Origin: an uncultured Microbacterium sp.
Lineage (GTDB): Bacteria > Actinomycetota > Actinomycetes > Actinomycetales > Microbacteriaceae
Assembly: GCF_943912325.1 (NCBI RefSeq)
Contig: NZ_CALTTX010000004.1
Location: 24,627-88,626 of the forward strand
DNA length: 64,000 bases
Reading direction: 5' to 3'
Each line of letters starts with the position of its first letter. The stretch's first letter is position 1. A model generated the notes under the pieces. The model was not told where the DNA came from and made no database searches. It was given only the letters and a program-made list of their open reading frames with translations. Made by a program: the position numbers and the translations under genes. Shown here in pieces: positions 1-10,113 of the stretch.

Positions 1-579
1 ACGATCGTGCGGCTCAAGCGTGAGCGCAATCAGGCGTTCGGCGCGGGGCACCTGATCGACATTCTGCGCGGAGCGTCGACCGACCGCATCCGTACCTCGC
101 GCCACGACGAGATTGCGACTTACGGCCTCGGCGCCGACCTGTCCGACGCCGATTGGCGCTCGGTCGTGCGGCAGCTGCTCGCTCGGGGTGTGCTCGTCGC
201 GCAAGGCGAGTACGGCACGCTCGCGCTCGGAGACGCGGCAACCGCGGTGCTCCGCGGCGAGACCCCGGTGCCGCTACGCAAAGACGTCATGGGGCGCGCG
301 GCACCGTCGCGCGGCGGAACGAAGGCGCGGTCCGCGGCGGCCGACGCGCTCTCCGAGAGCGATCGCGAACTGTTCGAAGCGTTGCGCGCGTGGCGGGCCG
401 AAACGGCTCGCGAGCAGGGCGTGCCCGCCTACATCGTGTTCGGCGACGCCACGCTCCGTGCCCTCGCAGAACAGCGCCCCGAGACGGTGGCGGGACTCGA
501 GGGAATCTCGGGGATCGGCGAAAAGAAGCGCGAGGCCTACGGCGAGCAGGTGCTTGCCGTCATCGCCAGCGCGGGCTGA
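1..579 (+). CDS. recQ: RecQ-type ATP-dependent DNA helicase, C-terminal part
   Basis: This is the 3' end of a gene whose reading frame is open to the left edge; 192 residues are visible. The first half looks like the winged-helix RQC region of RecQ helicases (GAGHLIDILRG, then an acidic stretch ending in DWRSVVRQLLARGVLV). A linker follows, then an HRDC domain at about residues 115-190, with the family pattern LFEALRAWRAETAREQGVPA and a C-terminal GISGIGEKK. RQC and HRDC bind DNA in RecQ proteins; the ATPase domain would lie outside the window. The assignment rests on domain order and motifs. A different HRDC-containing helicase of the same superfamily is the only reasonable alternative. Confidence 0.85.
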   Translation, partial: TIVRLKRERNQAFGAGHLIDILRGASTDRIRTSRHDEIATYGLGADLSDADWRSVVRQLLARGVLVAQGEYGTLALGDAATAVLRGETPVPLRKDVMGRAAPSRGGTKARSAAADALSESDRELFEALRAWRAETAREQGVPAYIVFGDATLRALAEQRPETVAGLEGISGIGEKKREAYGEQVLAVIASAG

Positions 580-768
580 AAGCGCGGGCTGAACACCTCG
601 GCCCGAGGCGGGCGAGCGCGAGCCCCGCGACGGCGCCTGTCGCTCGGGCACAACACGCACCGACGACGGTGTCCGACCGCTTTATCGGGCGGGCACAACC
701 GAGTTCGTTCGGACTTGTGGAACACCTATCGTCTACTGTGATCCCACTTCCGTGACGAGAGGACCGTC
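580..768. other. intergenic gap between recQ and the acyl-CoA oxidase gene
   Basis: Short non-coding gap. A GAGAGGA ribosome-binding site precedes the ATG at 769. I see no RNA gene or clear terminator. Confidence 0.5.
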
Positions 769-2871
769 ATGCTCGACACTGCGCCCCACAGCCCCCGCGC
801 CGACGACAGCGTGAACGCTGCCGCAGACGGCACCCCCGAGGCATCCACGAACGCTTCCGAACCTCGCATCGACACGCGCCTCGTGAATGACCTGCTCATG
901 GGAACGTGGGCGGGCACGCGTCGCGAAGTGCGCGAGCTGCTGAAAGACCCGCGCGTGTGGAAGATCGACGGCCTGACGGTCGCCGAGCACCGCAAGCGCG
1001 TGTTCGAACAGCTGAGCTACATCGTCGAGTACGGCGGCTCGGGCCGCGCCTTCCCCGAAGAGTACGGCGGCGAGAACGACAACGGCGCCAACCTCGCGGG
1101 CTTCGAAGAGCTCGTGCTCGCCGACCCGAGCCTGCAGATCAAGGGCGGCGTGCAGTGGGGGCTGTTCGGCTCGGCGATCTACCAGCTCGGCACCAAGAAG
1201 CACTGGGACCGTTGGCTCGCCGACGTCACGACGCTCAAGCTTCCGGGCGCCTTCGCCATGACCGAGACGGGTCACGGCTCCGACGTCGCATCGGTCGGCA
1301 CGACCGCGACGTACGACCCCGAGACCGAAGAGTTCGTCATCAACACGCCCTTCCGCGGCGCGTGGAAGGACTACCTCGGCAACGCCGCCGTGCACGGCCA
1401 GGCAGCGACGGTGTTCGCGCAGCTCATCACGGGCGGAATCAACTACGGCGTGCACTGCTTCTTCGTGCCGATCCGCACCGAAGCGGGCGAGATGCTGCCC
1501 GGCGTGCAGAGCGAAGACGACGGCGTCAAGGGCGGTTTGAACGGCATCGACAACGGCCGTCTCGCCTTCGATCACGTGCGCATCCCGCGCGAGAACCTGC
1601 TCAACCGCTACGGCGACGTCGCCCCCGACGGCTCGTACTCGAGCCCCATCGACAGCCCCGGACGCCGCTTCTTCACGATGCTCGGTGCGCTCGTGCAGGG
1701 TCGCGTTTCGCTCGACGGCTCGGCGACGACCGCGTCGGCGCTCGGGCTCTACATCGCGCTCACGTACGCCGGCCAGCGCCGACAGTTCGACGACGGCGCG
1801 GGCGCGGGCGAGACCAAGCTGCTCGACTACGGCCTTCACCAGCGACGCCTCTTGCCGCTTCTCGCGCAGACCTACGCGCAGGCGTTCGCGCATGACGAGT
1901 TGCTGGTCAAGTTCGACGGCGTCTTCTCGGGCAAGAACGACACCCCCGACGAGCGCGAAGACCTCGAGACCCTCGCGGCGGCGCTCAAGCCGCTGTCGAC
2001 GTGGCACGCCCTCGACACGCTGCAGGAGTGCCGCGAGGCGTGCGGTGGCCAAGGCTTCCTCGCCGAGAACCGGCTCGTGGGTCTGCACGCCGACCTCGAC
2101 GTGTACGCCACATTCGAGGGCGACAACCACATCCTGCTGCAGCTCGTCGGCAAGCGCCTGCTCGGCGACTACGCCAAGCAGCTCAAGGGCAAAGACGCGC
2201 GGGCCCTCGCGGCCTTCGCCGTCGGCCAGACGGCGGGCAAGGCGTTCCACGGCGCGGGGCTCCGTCGCCTCGGCCAGGCCTTCGCTGACTTCGGCTCGCC
2301 CGCCCGCTCCGTCGAGAACGGCCTGCGCGCCGACCAGCAGCACGCGCTGCTCGCCGACCGGGTGCAGCAGATGGTCGCCGACGTCGCAATGGCGATGCGT
2401 CCGGCGCAGAAGGCGGCTCCCGCCGAGGCATCCGCGATCTTCAATCGCAATCAGCACCAGCTGATCGAAGCGGCGCGCGCTCACGGCGAGCTGCTGCAGT
2501 GGGAGGCCTTCACCGACGCCGTCAACCGCACGGAAGACGCCGACACGAAGCAGGTCCTCGGCTGGTTGCGCGACCTGTTCGGCCTGACGCTCATCGAGCG
2601 CCACCTCGCATGGCACATCATCAACGGTCGCCTGTCGACGCAGCGCGCCGCGACGCTGTCGCGCTACATCGATCGGCTCTGCCTGCGCCTTCGGCCGCAC
2701 GCGCAGGACCTCGTGGATGCCTGGGCGTTCGCTCCCGAGCACGTGCGGGCTCCCATCGCGTCGGGCATCGAAGAGACCCGCCAGCAGGAGGCGCGCTCGT
2801 ACTACGCCGAGCAAGCGGCGAGTGGTACCGCGCCGAAGAGCGAGAAGGCGCTCAACAAGAAGAAGCGCTGA
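769..2871 (+). CDS. acyl-CoA oxidase/dehydrogenase (ACOX-like, 700 aa)
   Basis: A 700-residue FAD-dependent acyl-CoA oxidase-type enzyme, predicted to oxidise acyl-CoA to trans-2-enoyl-CoA in fatty-acid beta-oxidation. The flavin-binding middle domain carries the family signature AMTETGHGSDVASV and FRGAWKDYLGNAAVHG. The C-terminal helical domain has CGGQGFLAENR and FEGDNHILLQLVGKRLL, where the glutamate of FEGDN is in the position of the catalytic base. Length matches peroxisome-type acyl-CoA oxidases rather than the ~380-residue dehydrogenases. Bacterial members may pass electrons to a flavoprotein instead of oxygen, so oxidase activity is not proven. The ATG follows a GAGAGGA ribosome-binding site. 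The gene stands alone; no other beta-oxidation gene is adjacent. Confidence 0.88.
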   Translation: MLDTAPHSPRADDSVNAAADGTPEASTNASEPRIDTRLVNDLLMGTWAGTRREVRELLKDPRVWKIDGLTVAEHRKRVFEQLSYIVEYGGSGRAFPEEYGGENDNGANLAGFEELVLADPSLQIKGGVQWGLFGSAIYQLGTKKHWDRWLADVTTLKLPGAFAMTETGHGSDVASVGTTATYDPETEEFVINTPFRGAWKDYLGNAAVHGQAATVFAQLITGGINYGVHCFFVPIRTEAGEMLPGVQSEDDGVKGGLNGIDNGRLAFDHVRIPRENLLNRYGDVAPDGSYSSPIDSPGRRFFTMLGALVQGRVSLDGSATTASALGLYIALTYAGQRRQFDDGAGAGETKLLDYGLHQRRLLPLLAQTYAQAFAHDELLVKFDGVFSGKNDTPDEREDLETLAAALKPLSTWHALDTLQECREACGGQGFLAENRLVGLHADLDVYATFEGDNHILLQLVGKRLLGDYAKQLKGKDARALAAFAVGQTAGKAFHGAGLRRLGQAFADFGSPARSVENGLRADQQHALLADRVQQMVADVAMAMRPAQKAAPAEASAIFNRNQHQLIEAARAHGELLQWEAFTDAVNRTEDADTKQVLGWLRDLFGLTLIERHLAWHIINGRLSTQRAATLSRYIDRLCLRLRPHAQDLVDAWAFAPEHVRAPIASGIEETRQQEARSYYAEQAASGTAPKSEKALNKKKR

Positions 2872-2969
2872 CGCCGGGAGGGCGTTGGCGGGTGTTGAGC
2901 GCGAGCGCCCGCTGATCGCGAGCACCCCGCAGTTATCCCCACGGCGGTGCCGTACGAGCACCTGCGGGG

Positions 2970-2991
2970 TACGCTGAGCGAACCGTTCGCT
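2970..2991 (+). promoter_or_regulatory. -10-like box and 15-bp palindrome upstream of the giant Ig/FN3 gene
   Basis: TACGCT at 2970-2975 fits an actinobacterial -10 element. It is followed directly by AGCGAACCGTTCGCT at 2977-2991, seven-base arms that match perfectly around a central C. The palindrome would overlap the transcription start and could be an operator for the whole 15-kb kinase/FN3 operon, or a 5' leader hairpin. No matching -35 is obvious. Confidence 0.4.
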
Positions 2992-3010
2992 TCGACACTC
3001 ACGGCACCCC

Positions 3011-6000
3011 ATGGCATCGTTCTCTTGGCTCCGGCGACGCCCGCGCGCGATCGCCGCGGCGGGTGTGCTCACGGCGATCACGGTGACGATCGGCACCCTC
3101 GCCTTCGTCTACCAGGGCAAGCCGACGACCGAGGTCGATCTCAACGACGGCGGCGTGTGGGTGACGAAGAAGTCGGCGCTACTCGTCGGCCACTTCAACA
3201 AGCAATCGGCCGTCATCGACTCGGGGCTGCGCGCCGGCAGCGACGGCTACGACATCGCGCAGCAGGGTTCGACGGTGCTCGTGAGCGACACCCAGAAGTC
3301 GACGCTCGCGCTCGTCGATCCGGCTCGCGTCGCGATGACCGATTCGGCCGAGGTCCCGGGCGGCGCTCAGATGGCCCTCGGCGGCGGGCGCGTGTCGATC
3401 GTCGACCCGTCCGACGGCACGACGTGGGTCGTCGACGCGACGGCGCTCGGTTCGTTCGCACCGGCGACGAGTGAGCCGGTAGGTCAGTACGGAAAGGATG
3501 CCGTCACCGCCGCGGCATCCGATGGCACCGTCTTCGTGGTCTCTGCCGACACCGGCACTCTCGCGACCCTCGGGTACTCGTCGGACCGCTCGCCCATCGA
3601 GTCCGCGACACGCGAGTTGCCCGGTATCTCGCCGACCGATCATCTGCAGATCGCTGCCGTCGGCGACACGGCCTATGTGCTCGACCGCACGACGGGCGAA
3701 CTCTATGGTTCGGACGGATCGCGGGTGAGCGTGCCCGAAGGGCAGGGCGCGATGCTGCAGCAGAGCTCGCCCGACAACGGCGGCGTGACACTCGCGACGA
3801 GTTCGCAATTGGTGCGGATGCCTCGGGGTGGCGGCGCTCCGCAAACCCTGTCATCCGGCGCGCAAGGCGTCGCGACGGCCCCCGTCTGGGTCGCGGGTTG
3901 CGCGTACGGGGCGTGGTCGGGCTCGAACGCGTTCTTGCGCGATTGTCCCATCGATGCCGACGACCTCGTCGCCGAGTTGCCGGGAGCCTCGCCGGCATCC
4001 TCGCTGCAATTCCGCGTCAATCGTGATGTCGTCGTGCTCAACGACGTCACGAGCGGCGCGGCCTGGATGGCGAGCGAGAGCCTGCAGCGGATCGATGACT
4101 GGTCGGCGGTCGTCCCGCCCGAGGGCGAGAGTCAAGAAGAAGACGAGACGACGGAAGAGACCGTCGAGACGACGCTGCCCGAGCGCACGGAAGAGAATCA
4201 TCCGCCCGTAGCGGTCGATGACTCGTTCGGCGTTCGGCCCGGGCGTACGACGATCCTGCCGGTGCTCGATAACGATTCCGACCCCGACGGCGATGTGCTC
4301 GTCGCGACGGTCGACGGCTCGGGCCCGGGGCTCGGCACAATCCAGCAGGTGCGCTCGGGCGCGGCGTTGCAGATCGCGGTACCCGATACGGCGAGCGGAT
4401 CGGACTCGTTCCGCTACACGGCCGATGACGGCCGCGGCGGCACGGCGCAAGCGAATGTGACGCTCAGCGTGCACGGGTGGGACGTCAACGAGCCCCCGAA
4501 GCAGAACCGCATCAGCACGATGCAGGTCGAGTCGGGCGGCACGATCGCCTACAACGTCTTGCCCGACTGGATCGATCCCGACGGCGATGACATCTTTCTC
4601 AAATCGGTGACTCCCGCCGACGGTGACGAGGCGGACTTCACGTCGGACGGCGTGATCACGTATCGCGCGATCGGTCCGACGCAGGGCCGCAAAGACGTGC
4701 AGATCACGGTGTCCGACGGCACGAAAGACGCCACCGGCACGATCCGCGTCGACGTCCGCCCCACCGGGTCGACCGTTCCCGTGACGCAGGCCGACCACGT
4801 CGTCGTGCGCGCGGGTCAGCCCGTCACCGTCACTCCGCTCACGAACGACACGAGCGCGAGCGCCGAACCGCTGCGGCTGACGAACGTCGCGGGTCCGTCG
4901 AACGTCAGCGTTTCGCCCGACTATCCGGGCAAGGCATTCACGTTCCTCTCGAACAGCCCGGGCACCTTCTACATCTCGTATCTCGCGACGGCGGGGCCGA
5001 ACTCGTCGCCCGGTATCGTGCGCATCGATGTGCTGCCCGAGGACCAGTCCGACGCGGCACCGGTCGCGGTGCGCGATGTCGCGCTGCTCCCGCGTGGCGG
5101 CGAAGTGCTCGTCAACGTGCTCGGCAACGACACCGACCCCGCGGGCGGCGTGCTCGTCGTGCAGTCCGTCTCGGTCGAGCCCGGCTCGGGCGTCGCGGCG
5201 TCGGTACTCGGCCACGAGAGCGTGCGCATCTCGGACCAGTCGGCGCTCGAGCGACAGGTGCGCATCGGTTACCGCATCTCGAACGGATCCAAGACGGCCG
5301 ACGGCGAGATCATCGTGATCCCCGTGCCCGCGCCCGACGTGCTGCGGCCACCCGTCGCGAACGACGACACCGCGGTCGTCCGCGCAGGAGACGTCGCGAC
5401 GATCCCGGTGCTCGCGAACGACTACAGCCCGAGCGGTTCGAAGATCCACGTGGCCGATCAGCTCGTCGCGCCGCTGCCCGCGGCAGAAGACGGCGAGGCG
5501 TTCGTGTCAGAAGACGCCGTGCGCTTCCGTGCCGGAGACACCGCAAAGACCGTCTATCTCACGTATGAGGTCGTCGATGAGGCGGGCCAGCGCGACGCGG
5601 GTTACGTCACGATTCAGATCTTGCCAGTGGATGCCGACAGTAATACGGCCCCGCGTCCGCGTGACCTCGAGGCGCGCACGACGAGCGGCACGCAGGTGCG
5701 CATCGCCGTGCCGCTCGACGGCATCGACCAAGAGGGCGACTCGGTGCAGCTCATCGGGCCGGATTCGGCACCGACGAAGGGGCGCATCGTCGAGGTTGGC
5801 TCGAACTACATGCTCTATGAGGCATATGCCGATGCGACGGGTCTCGACACCTTCTCGTACCGCGTGGGCGACCGGCTCGGCAAGGAGGCCGTCGCCTCGG
5901 TGCGCGTCGGCATCGCGCCCCCAGAAGCGAGCAATCACGCGCCGTTCGCTCAGCGCGACTCCGTCGTCATGCGACCGGGGCGCGTCGTCGCGGTGCCCGT

Positions 6001-9000
6001 GCTGGTCAACGATTCCGACCCCGACGGCGACGCGATCTCGCTCGTCGGCGACGGCCTGACCGTCGCGAACGTGCCCGGGCTCAAGGCCGAGGTGTCGGGC
6101 GACCGGGTCGTCATCACCGCCCCCGATGCTCCCGTCGAGACGTCGGTGCAGTACACGATCATCGACGCGCGCGGGCTCACCGCCGAAGCGACCGTGCAGG
6201 TGAGTGTGCGTGCCGACGTCCCGCTATTACCGCCGATCGCGCGCGATGACCGCGTGCTCGCGGCTGACGTCGACCCCTCGGGCCTCGCGACGGTCGACGT
6301 GCTCGCGAACGACGACGACCCCGACGGAACGATCTCGGCCCTTCAGATCGGTCTCGGCGCGAACGCCGACGGCGCGGTGGTCACCCCCGACCGCAAGGTG
6401 CAACTGCAGCTCGGCGAGGCCGACCGCCTCGTGACGTACACGATCACCGACGAAGACGGCCAGATCGCAACGGCGTTCATTCACGTGCCCGCGCGTTCGC
6501 AACTCGCCCCGACGCTCGCAAAGACCGATCCGGTCGAGGTCAAGAGCGGCGAGCGCATCGAGCTGCCGCTCGCGGAATACGTGCGTTCCGCGTCGGGCGG
6601 TCCCACGGTCGTGACCGAGGCGGGAAAAGTCGTCGCGGGGCACGCGAACGGCGATTCGCTCGTGAAGGATCAGTCGACGCTGACATACACCTCGGCGCAG
6701 GGCTTCTACGGTTCGGACTCGCTGACGTTCGAGGTCACCGACGGTACCGGCCCCGACGATCCGAAGGGGCGCAAGGCAACCCTGACGATCGCGATCACCG
6801 TGTTGCCGCCCGACAACCAGCCGCCGACATTCGCGGGAGCGAGCATCAACGTCGCGCCCGGTGAAGACGCCACGCGCGTCGACCTGCGGGCGCTGTCGGC
6901 CGACCCCGACGCCGGGGATCTCGACAGACTCACGTACAGCCTCGAGGGCGACGTGCCCGCGGGCTTCGAGGCATCCACTGATCAATCGACTCTGCTCGTA
7001 AAGGCGGACTCGTCGGCGCGCAAGGGCACGGTCGCGAACCTGCAGATCCGCGTCTCCGACGGCGAGTCGACCCCTGTCGTGGGCACGATCAATGCCACGG
7101 TGACGGCGTCGACCAGGCCCCTCGCCGCCGCGAACGACGACCTCGTGCCCCAAGCCGCGCAGGGACAGGCGATCTCGGTCGACGTGCTCTCGAACGACGT
7201 CAACCCGTTCCCCGACAAGGCGCTCAAGGTCGTCGCCGCAACGACCGAGACGGGCGAGGCGCTCGCCGAGGTCGATGGCGACAGCGTGCGCGTCACGCCG
7301 GGTGCAAACTTCGTCGGGCAGGTCGTCGTGCGCTATCGGATTCAGGATGCCACCGAGGATCCCGACCGCGAGGTCGAGGGCCACATCCGCATCACCGTGC
7401 AGGGCAAGCCGGGCGTTCCCGGCGTGCCGACGGTGTCGAGCGTGCAGGATCGCACGGTCGTGATGTCGTGGACCCCGCCGGTCGATAACGGCTCACCCAT
7501 CACGGGATACACGGTTCGCTCTGTGCAGGGCGGCTACGTCAAGCAGTGCGCGTCGACCACATGCACGCTCGATGGACTGACGAACAACGTCGAGTACAAC
7601 TTCACCGTCACCGCGACGAACCGCATCGGCGAGTCCGACCCGTCGTCGCCATCGCAGACGGCGCGCCCCGACGCGCGCCCCGACACGCCCCAGCCGCCGG
7701 TCGCGCACTACGGCGACCGTAGCCTCACGATCACGTGGGTGACGCCGCCGACGCCCGGATCGCCGGTCGAGAACTATGACCTCGAGATCTCGCCCGCGCC
7801 GCCGTCGGGCGCCGTGCAGAAGACCGGTGTCACGGGCAATCAGCTCGTGTGGGAGGGGCTCGAGAACGGCACGGCGTACCAAGTGCGCGTTCGCGCCCAC
7901 AACCGAGCCCCCGAGCCGTCGAGCTGGAGCGCGTTCTCGGCGACCGAGATCCCCGCGCGCGCACCCGACGCTCCGGCCGCGCCGACGACGCAGCGCCTCG
8001 AGCCGGTCGGCAGCCAGGCGCAGATCCAGGTGTCGTGGACGGCTCCGGCGGCGAACGGCGACCCGATCGGGGGCTACACGCTGCTCGTCAAGCAGGGCGG
8101 CAGCGTCGTCAACACGATTGCCGTCGGCGCCGGCACGACGCGTCAGGCCGTGACGCTGCCGACCTCGACGACCGAGTACTCGTTCGCGGTGGCGGCCAGC
8201 AACAAGGCAGGCCTCGGCGCGTACAGCCCCGACTCCGCGCCGCGTCGGGCGTTCACGGCGCCCGACGCGCCGAGTAGCGTGCAGGCGACCCCCGGCAACA
8301 ACACCGTGACGGTGACGTATCAAAAGGGCGCGACGAACGGCGCGAACGCCAACGAGGTGCGCTATCAGTACTCGGTCAACAACGCCGCGTGGCGCAGCGA
8401 CTGGGACGGCACGACGATCGGCAACGGTCAGGTCAACAACAATGGCGCCTACTCGATTCGCGTGCGCGCCTCGACGACTCTCGACGGCACGACCTACGAC
8501 AGTGCCGCATCGGCGCAGTCCAACCAGGTCGAGCCCTACGGTCCCGTTCGCGCGCCGACGGCCAGGGCATCGGCCAACGACACCACGATCACCTACTCGT
8601 GGGCGGCACCCGCGCGGAACGGCCGCGACATCACGCGCATGGAGATCTCGATCGACGGCGGCGGGTGGAACCAGGTGGCGGCGTCTGGCTCGACGTCGCG
8701 CAACTACGGCAACGCCGAGACGCACTCGTTCCGGGTGCGGGCGACGGATGCCGCGGGGCAGACGGCCGAGGCATCCGATTCCGCTCGCACGGCCAACAAG
8801 CCTGCTGCGCGCGCGTGGGTCACGAAGGGCGCGTCGGCCCCCGCCGGTAACTACTTCGTGCTCAATACCTCGAACTTCCCCGCGGGCAACTACTCGTACG
8901 ACTGCGTGGGTGACGGCAAGGCCTTCAACAACTGGCGCGGCCCCATCAAGGTGCCGGCGAACGGGTCGATCCAGATGGAGTGCTACTGGGGTTACCCGGG

Positions 9001-9058
9001 CAAGCAGGTCTACGTGCACCTCGACGGGTGGGGCGACTCCGAGAAGAGCACGTGGTGA
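3011..9058 (+). CDS. giant membrane-anchored Ig-like (cadherin-like) repeat / fibronectin type III protein
   Basis: A 2015-residue predicted surface protein. A short basic N-terminus and one membrane segment (about residues 13-32) are followed by a ~330-residue region of beta-propeller-like repeats and an acidic linker near 375-395. About eleven Ig/cadherin-like repeats follow, with the recurring pattern PVAxDD...VxxNDSDPDGD, then from about residue 1465 five fibronectin type III domains (for example VVMSWTPPVDNGSPITGY). The last ~80 residues form a separate module with two cysteines. There is no LPXTG motif, so anchoring would be N-terminal. It starts the operon and matches the FN3 component of the bifidobacterial PFNA cluster, thought to act in adhesion or cell-wall sensing. 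No Shine-Dalgarno is clear before the ATG. Confidence 0.85.
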   Translation: MASFSWLRRRPRAIAAAGVLTAITVTIGTLAFVYQGKPTTEVDLNDGGVWVTKKSALLVGHFNKQSAVIDSGLRAGSDGYDIAQQGSTVLVSDTQKSTLALVDPARVAMTDSAEVPGGAQMALGGGRVSIVDPSDGTTWVVDATALGSFAPATSEPVGQYGKDAVTAAASDGTVFVVSADTGTLATLGYSSDRSPIESATRELPGISPTDHLQIAAVGDTAYVLDRTTGELYGSDGSRVSVPEGQGAMLQQSSPDNGGVTLATSSQLVRMPRGGGAPQTLSSGAQGVATAPVWVAGCAYGAWSGSNAFLRDCPIDADDLVAELPGASPASSLQFRVNRDVVVLNDVTSGAAWMASESLQRIDDWSAVVPPEGESQEEDETTEETVETTLPERTEENHPPVAVDDSFGVRPGRTTILPVLDNDSDPDGDVLVATVDGSGPGLGTIQQVRSGAALQIAVPDTASGSDSFRYTADDGRGGTAQANVTLSVHGWDVNEPPKQNRISTMQVESGGTIAYNVLPDWIDPDGDDIFLKSVTPADGDEADFTSDGVITYRAIGPTQGRKDVQITVSDGTKDATGTIRVDVRPTGSTVPVTQADHVVVRAGQPVTVTPLTNDTSASAEPLRLTNVAGPSNVSVSPDYPGKAFTFLSNSPGTFYISYLATAGPNSSPGIVRIDVLPEDQSDAAPVAVRDVALLPRGGEVLVNVLGNDTDPAGGVLVVQSVSVEPGSGVAASVLGHESVRISDQSALERQVRIGYRISNGSKTADGEIIVIPVPAPDVLRPPVANDDTAVVRAGDVATIPVLANDYSPSGSKIHVADQLVAPLPAAEDGEAFVSEDAVRFRAGDTAKTVYLTYEVVDEAGQRDAGYVTIQILPVDADSNTAPRPRDLEARTTSGTQVRIAVPLDGIDQEGDSVQLIGPDSAPTKGRIVEVGSNYMLYEAYADATGLDTFSYRVGDRLGKEAVASVRVGIAPPEASNHAPFAQRDSVVMRPGRVVAVPVLVNDSDPDGDAISLVGDGLTVANVPGLKAEVSGDRVVITAPDAPVETSVQYTIIDARGLTAEATVQVSVRADVPLLPPIARDDRVLAADVDPSGLATVDVLANDDDPDGTISALQIGLGANADGAVVTPDRKVQLQLGEADRLVTYTITDEDGQIATAFIHVPARSQLAPTLAKTDPVEVKSGERIELPLAEYVRSASGGPTVVTEAGKVVAGHANGDSLVKDQSTLTYTSAQGFYGSDSLTFEVTDGTGPDDPKGRKATLTIAITVLPPDNQPPTFAGASINVAPGEDATRVDLRALSADPDAGDLDRLTYSLEGDVPAGFEASTDQSTLLVKADSSARKGTVANLQIRVSDGESTPVVGTINATVTASTRPLAAANDDLVPQAAQGQAISVDVLSNDVNPFPDKALKVVAATTETGEALAEVDGDSVRVTPGANFVGQVVVRYRIQDATEDPDREVEGHIRITVQGKPGVPGVPTVSSVQDRTVVMSWTPPVDNGSPITGYTVRSVQGGYVKQCASTTCTLDGLTNNVEYNFTVTATNRIGESDPSSPSQTARPDARPDTPQPPVAHYGDRSLTITWVTPPTPGSPVENYDLEISPAPPSGAVQKTGVTGNQLVWEGLENGTAYQVRVRAHNRAPEPSSWSAFSATEIPARAPDAPAAPTTQRLEPVGSQAQIQVSWTAPAANGDPIGGYTLLVKQGGSVVNTIAVGAGTTRQAVTLPTSTTEYSFAVAASNKAGLGAYSPDSAPRRAFTAPDAPSSVQATPGNNTVTVTYQKGATNGANANEVRYQYSVNNAAWRSDWDGTTIGNGQVNNNGAYSIRVRASTTLDGTTYDSAASAQSNQVEPYGPVRAPTARASANDTTITYSWAAPARNGRDITRMEISIDGGGWNQVAASGSTSRNYGNAETHSFRVRATDAAGQTAEASDSARTANKPAARAWVTKGASAPAGNYFVLNTSNFPAGNYSYDCVGDGKAFNNWRGPIKVPANGSIQMECYWGYPGKQVYVHLDGWGDSEKSTW

Positions 9059-9143
9059 GCGCGCGCACGTTCGACGCGCAGGCCGGTAACGTGCCGGTGG
9101 ACGACACGATCGATGACCCGATCGACGACGAAAGCAGGATGCG

Positions 9144-10109
9144 ATGACGATGACCCCCGAGCAGGCCGTCTGGTTCCGCCAGACGTTCGAGCAGCTCGTT
9201 GCCAACGTCGAAAAGGCCGTCATGGGCAAGTCCGAGGTCGTTTCGCTCGTGCTCGCCGCGATGCTCGCCGAGGGGCACGTGCTGCTCGAAGATGCGCCGG
9301 GCACGGGCAAGACGAGCCTCGCGAAGGCGCTCGCCGCGAGCGTGCAGGGCACGTCGAGCCGCATCCAATTCACGCCCGACCTGCTTCCTTCCGACGTCAC
9401 GGGCGTGACGATCTATGACCAGGCGAACGGTCGGTTCGAGTTTCACCGCGGGCCCGTCTTCGCCTCGATCGTGCTCGCCGACGAGATCAACCGGGCCTCG
9501 CCCAAGACGCAATCGGCGTTGCTCGAGGTCATGGAAGAGTCGCGCATCACGGTCGATGGCACGCCGCACGAGGTCGGGCGGCCCTTCCTCGTGATCGCGA
9601 CCCAGAACCCCATCGAGCAAGCGGGCACGTACCGCCTGCCCGAAGCTCAGCTCGACCGGTTCCTGGTCAAGACCTCGATCGGGTATCCGAGCCTCGAGGT
9701 GACCGAGCGGATCCTCATGGGGAGCCTCGACCGCAACCCGTCGTCGGCGCTCTCGCCGATCGTCACGACGCAGGGTGTTGCCGAAATGGCCGACCTCGCC
9801 GCCAGCGTGCACGTCGATCCGGCGCTCGCCCGCTTCGCGGCGCAGCTCGTCGAAGCGACACGACAGGATGCCTCGGCGAGACTCGGCGTCTCGGTGCGCG
9901 GCGCGATCGCGATGATGCGCATCGCCAAGGTGTGGGCCGCGGCGCAGGGCCGGCACTTCGTGCTCCCCGACGACATCAAGCGGCTCGCGGAACCCGTGTG
10001 GGCCCACCGGATCGTGCTCGAACCCGAGGCTGAGTTCGCGGGCACGACGGGCGCGGCCGTCATCGCGCGCGCCGTTTCGGACGTCGACGCACCCCTCGCG
10101 CGGGCCTGA
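9144..10109 (+). CDS. MoxR-family AAA+ ATPase
   Basis: A 321-residue AAA+ ATPase of the MoxR family. The Walker A motif is APGTGKTSLAK, Walker B is IVLADEINRA, and the sensor region IATQNPIEQAGTYRLPEAQ is diagnostic of MoxR. MoxR proteins act as chaperone-like ATPases that help activate or assemble partner proteins, often together with DUF58 and von Willebrand A proteins. The DUF58 gene begins 4 bp after the stop, in keeping with that pairing. In the PFNA cluster this is the AAA-ATP component. A second ATG two codons inside is an alternative start. Confidence 0.93.
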   Translation: MTMTPEQAVWFRQTFEQLVANVEKAVMGKSEVVSLVLAAMLAEGHVLLEDAPGTGKTSLAKALAASVQGTSSRIQFTPDLLPSDVTGVTIYDQANGRFEFHRGPVFASIVLADEINRASPKTQSALLEVMEESRITVDGTPHEVGRPFLVIATQNPIEQAGTYRLPEAQLDRFLVKTSIGYPSLEVTERILMGSLDRNPSSALSPIVTTQGVAEMADLAASVHVDPALARFAAQLVEATRQDASARLGVSVRGAIAMMRIAKVWAAAQGRHFVLPDDIKRLAEPVWAHRIVLEPEAEFAGTTGAAVIARAVSDVDAPLARA

Positions 10110-10113
10110 CGGC

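Noticed and set aside
733..3096. Very long open frame on the minus strand opposite the acyl-CoA oxidase gene
   Set aside because: It is antisense to a clear enzyme gene. Its translation is rich in Arg, Val and Ala, as expected for the shadow frame of a high-GC gene, and it shows no motifs.
3011..9058. LPXTG sortase substrate
   Set aside because: No LPXTG-type motif, hydrophobic tail or basic end is present at the C-terminus. The only membrane segment is N-terminal.
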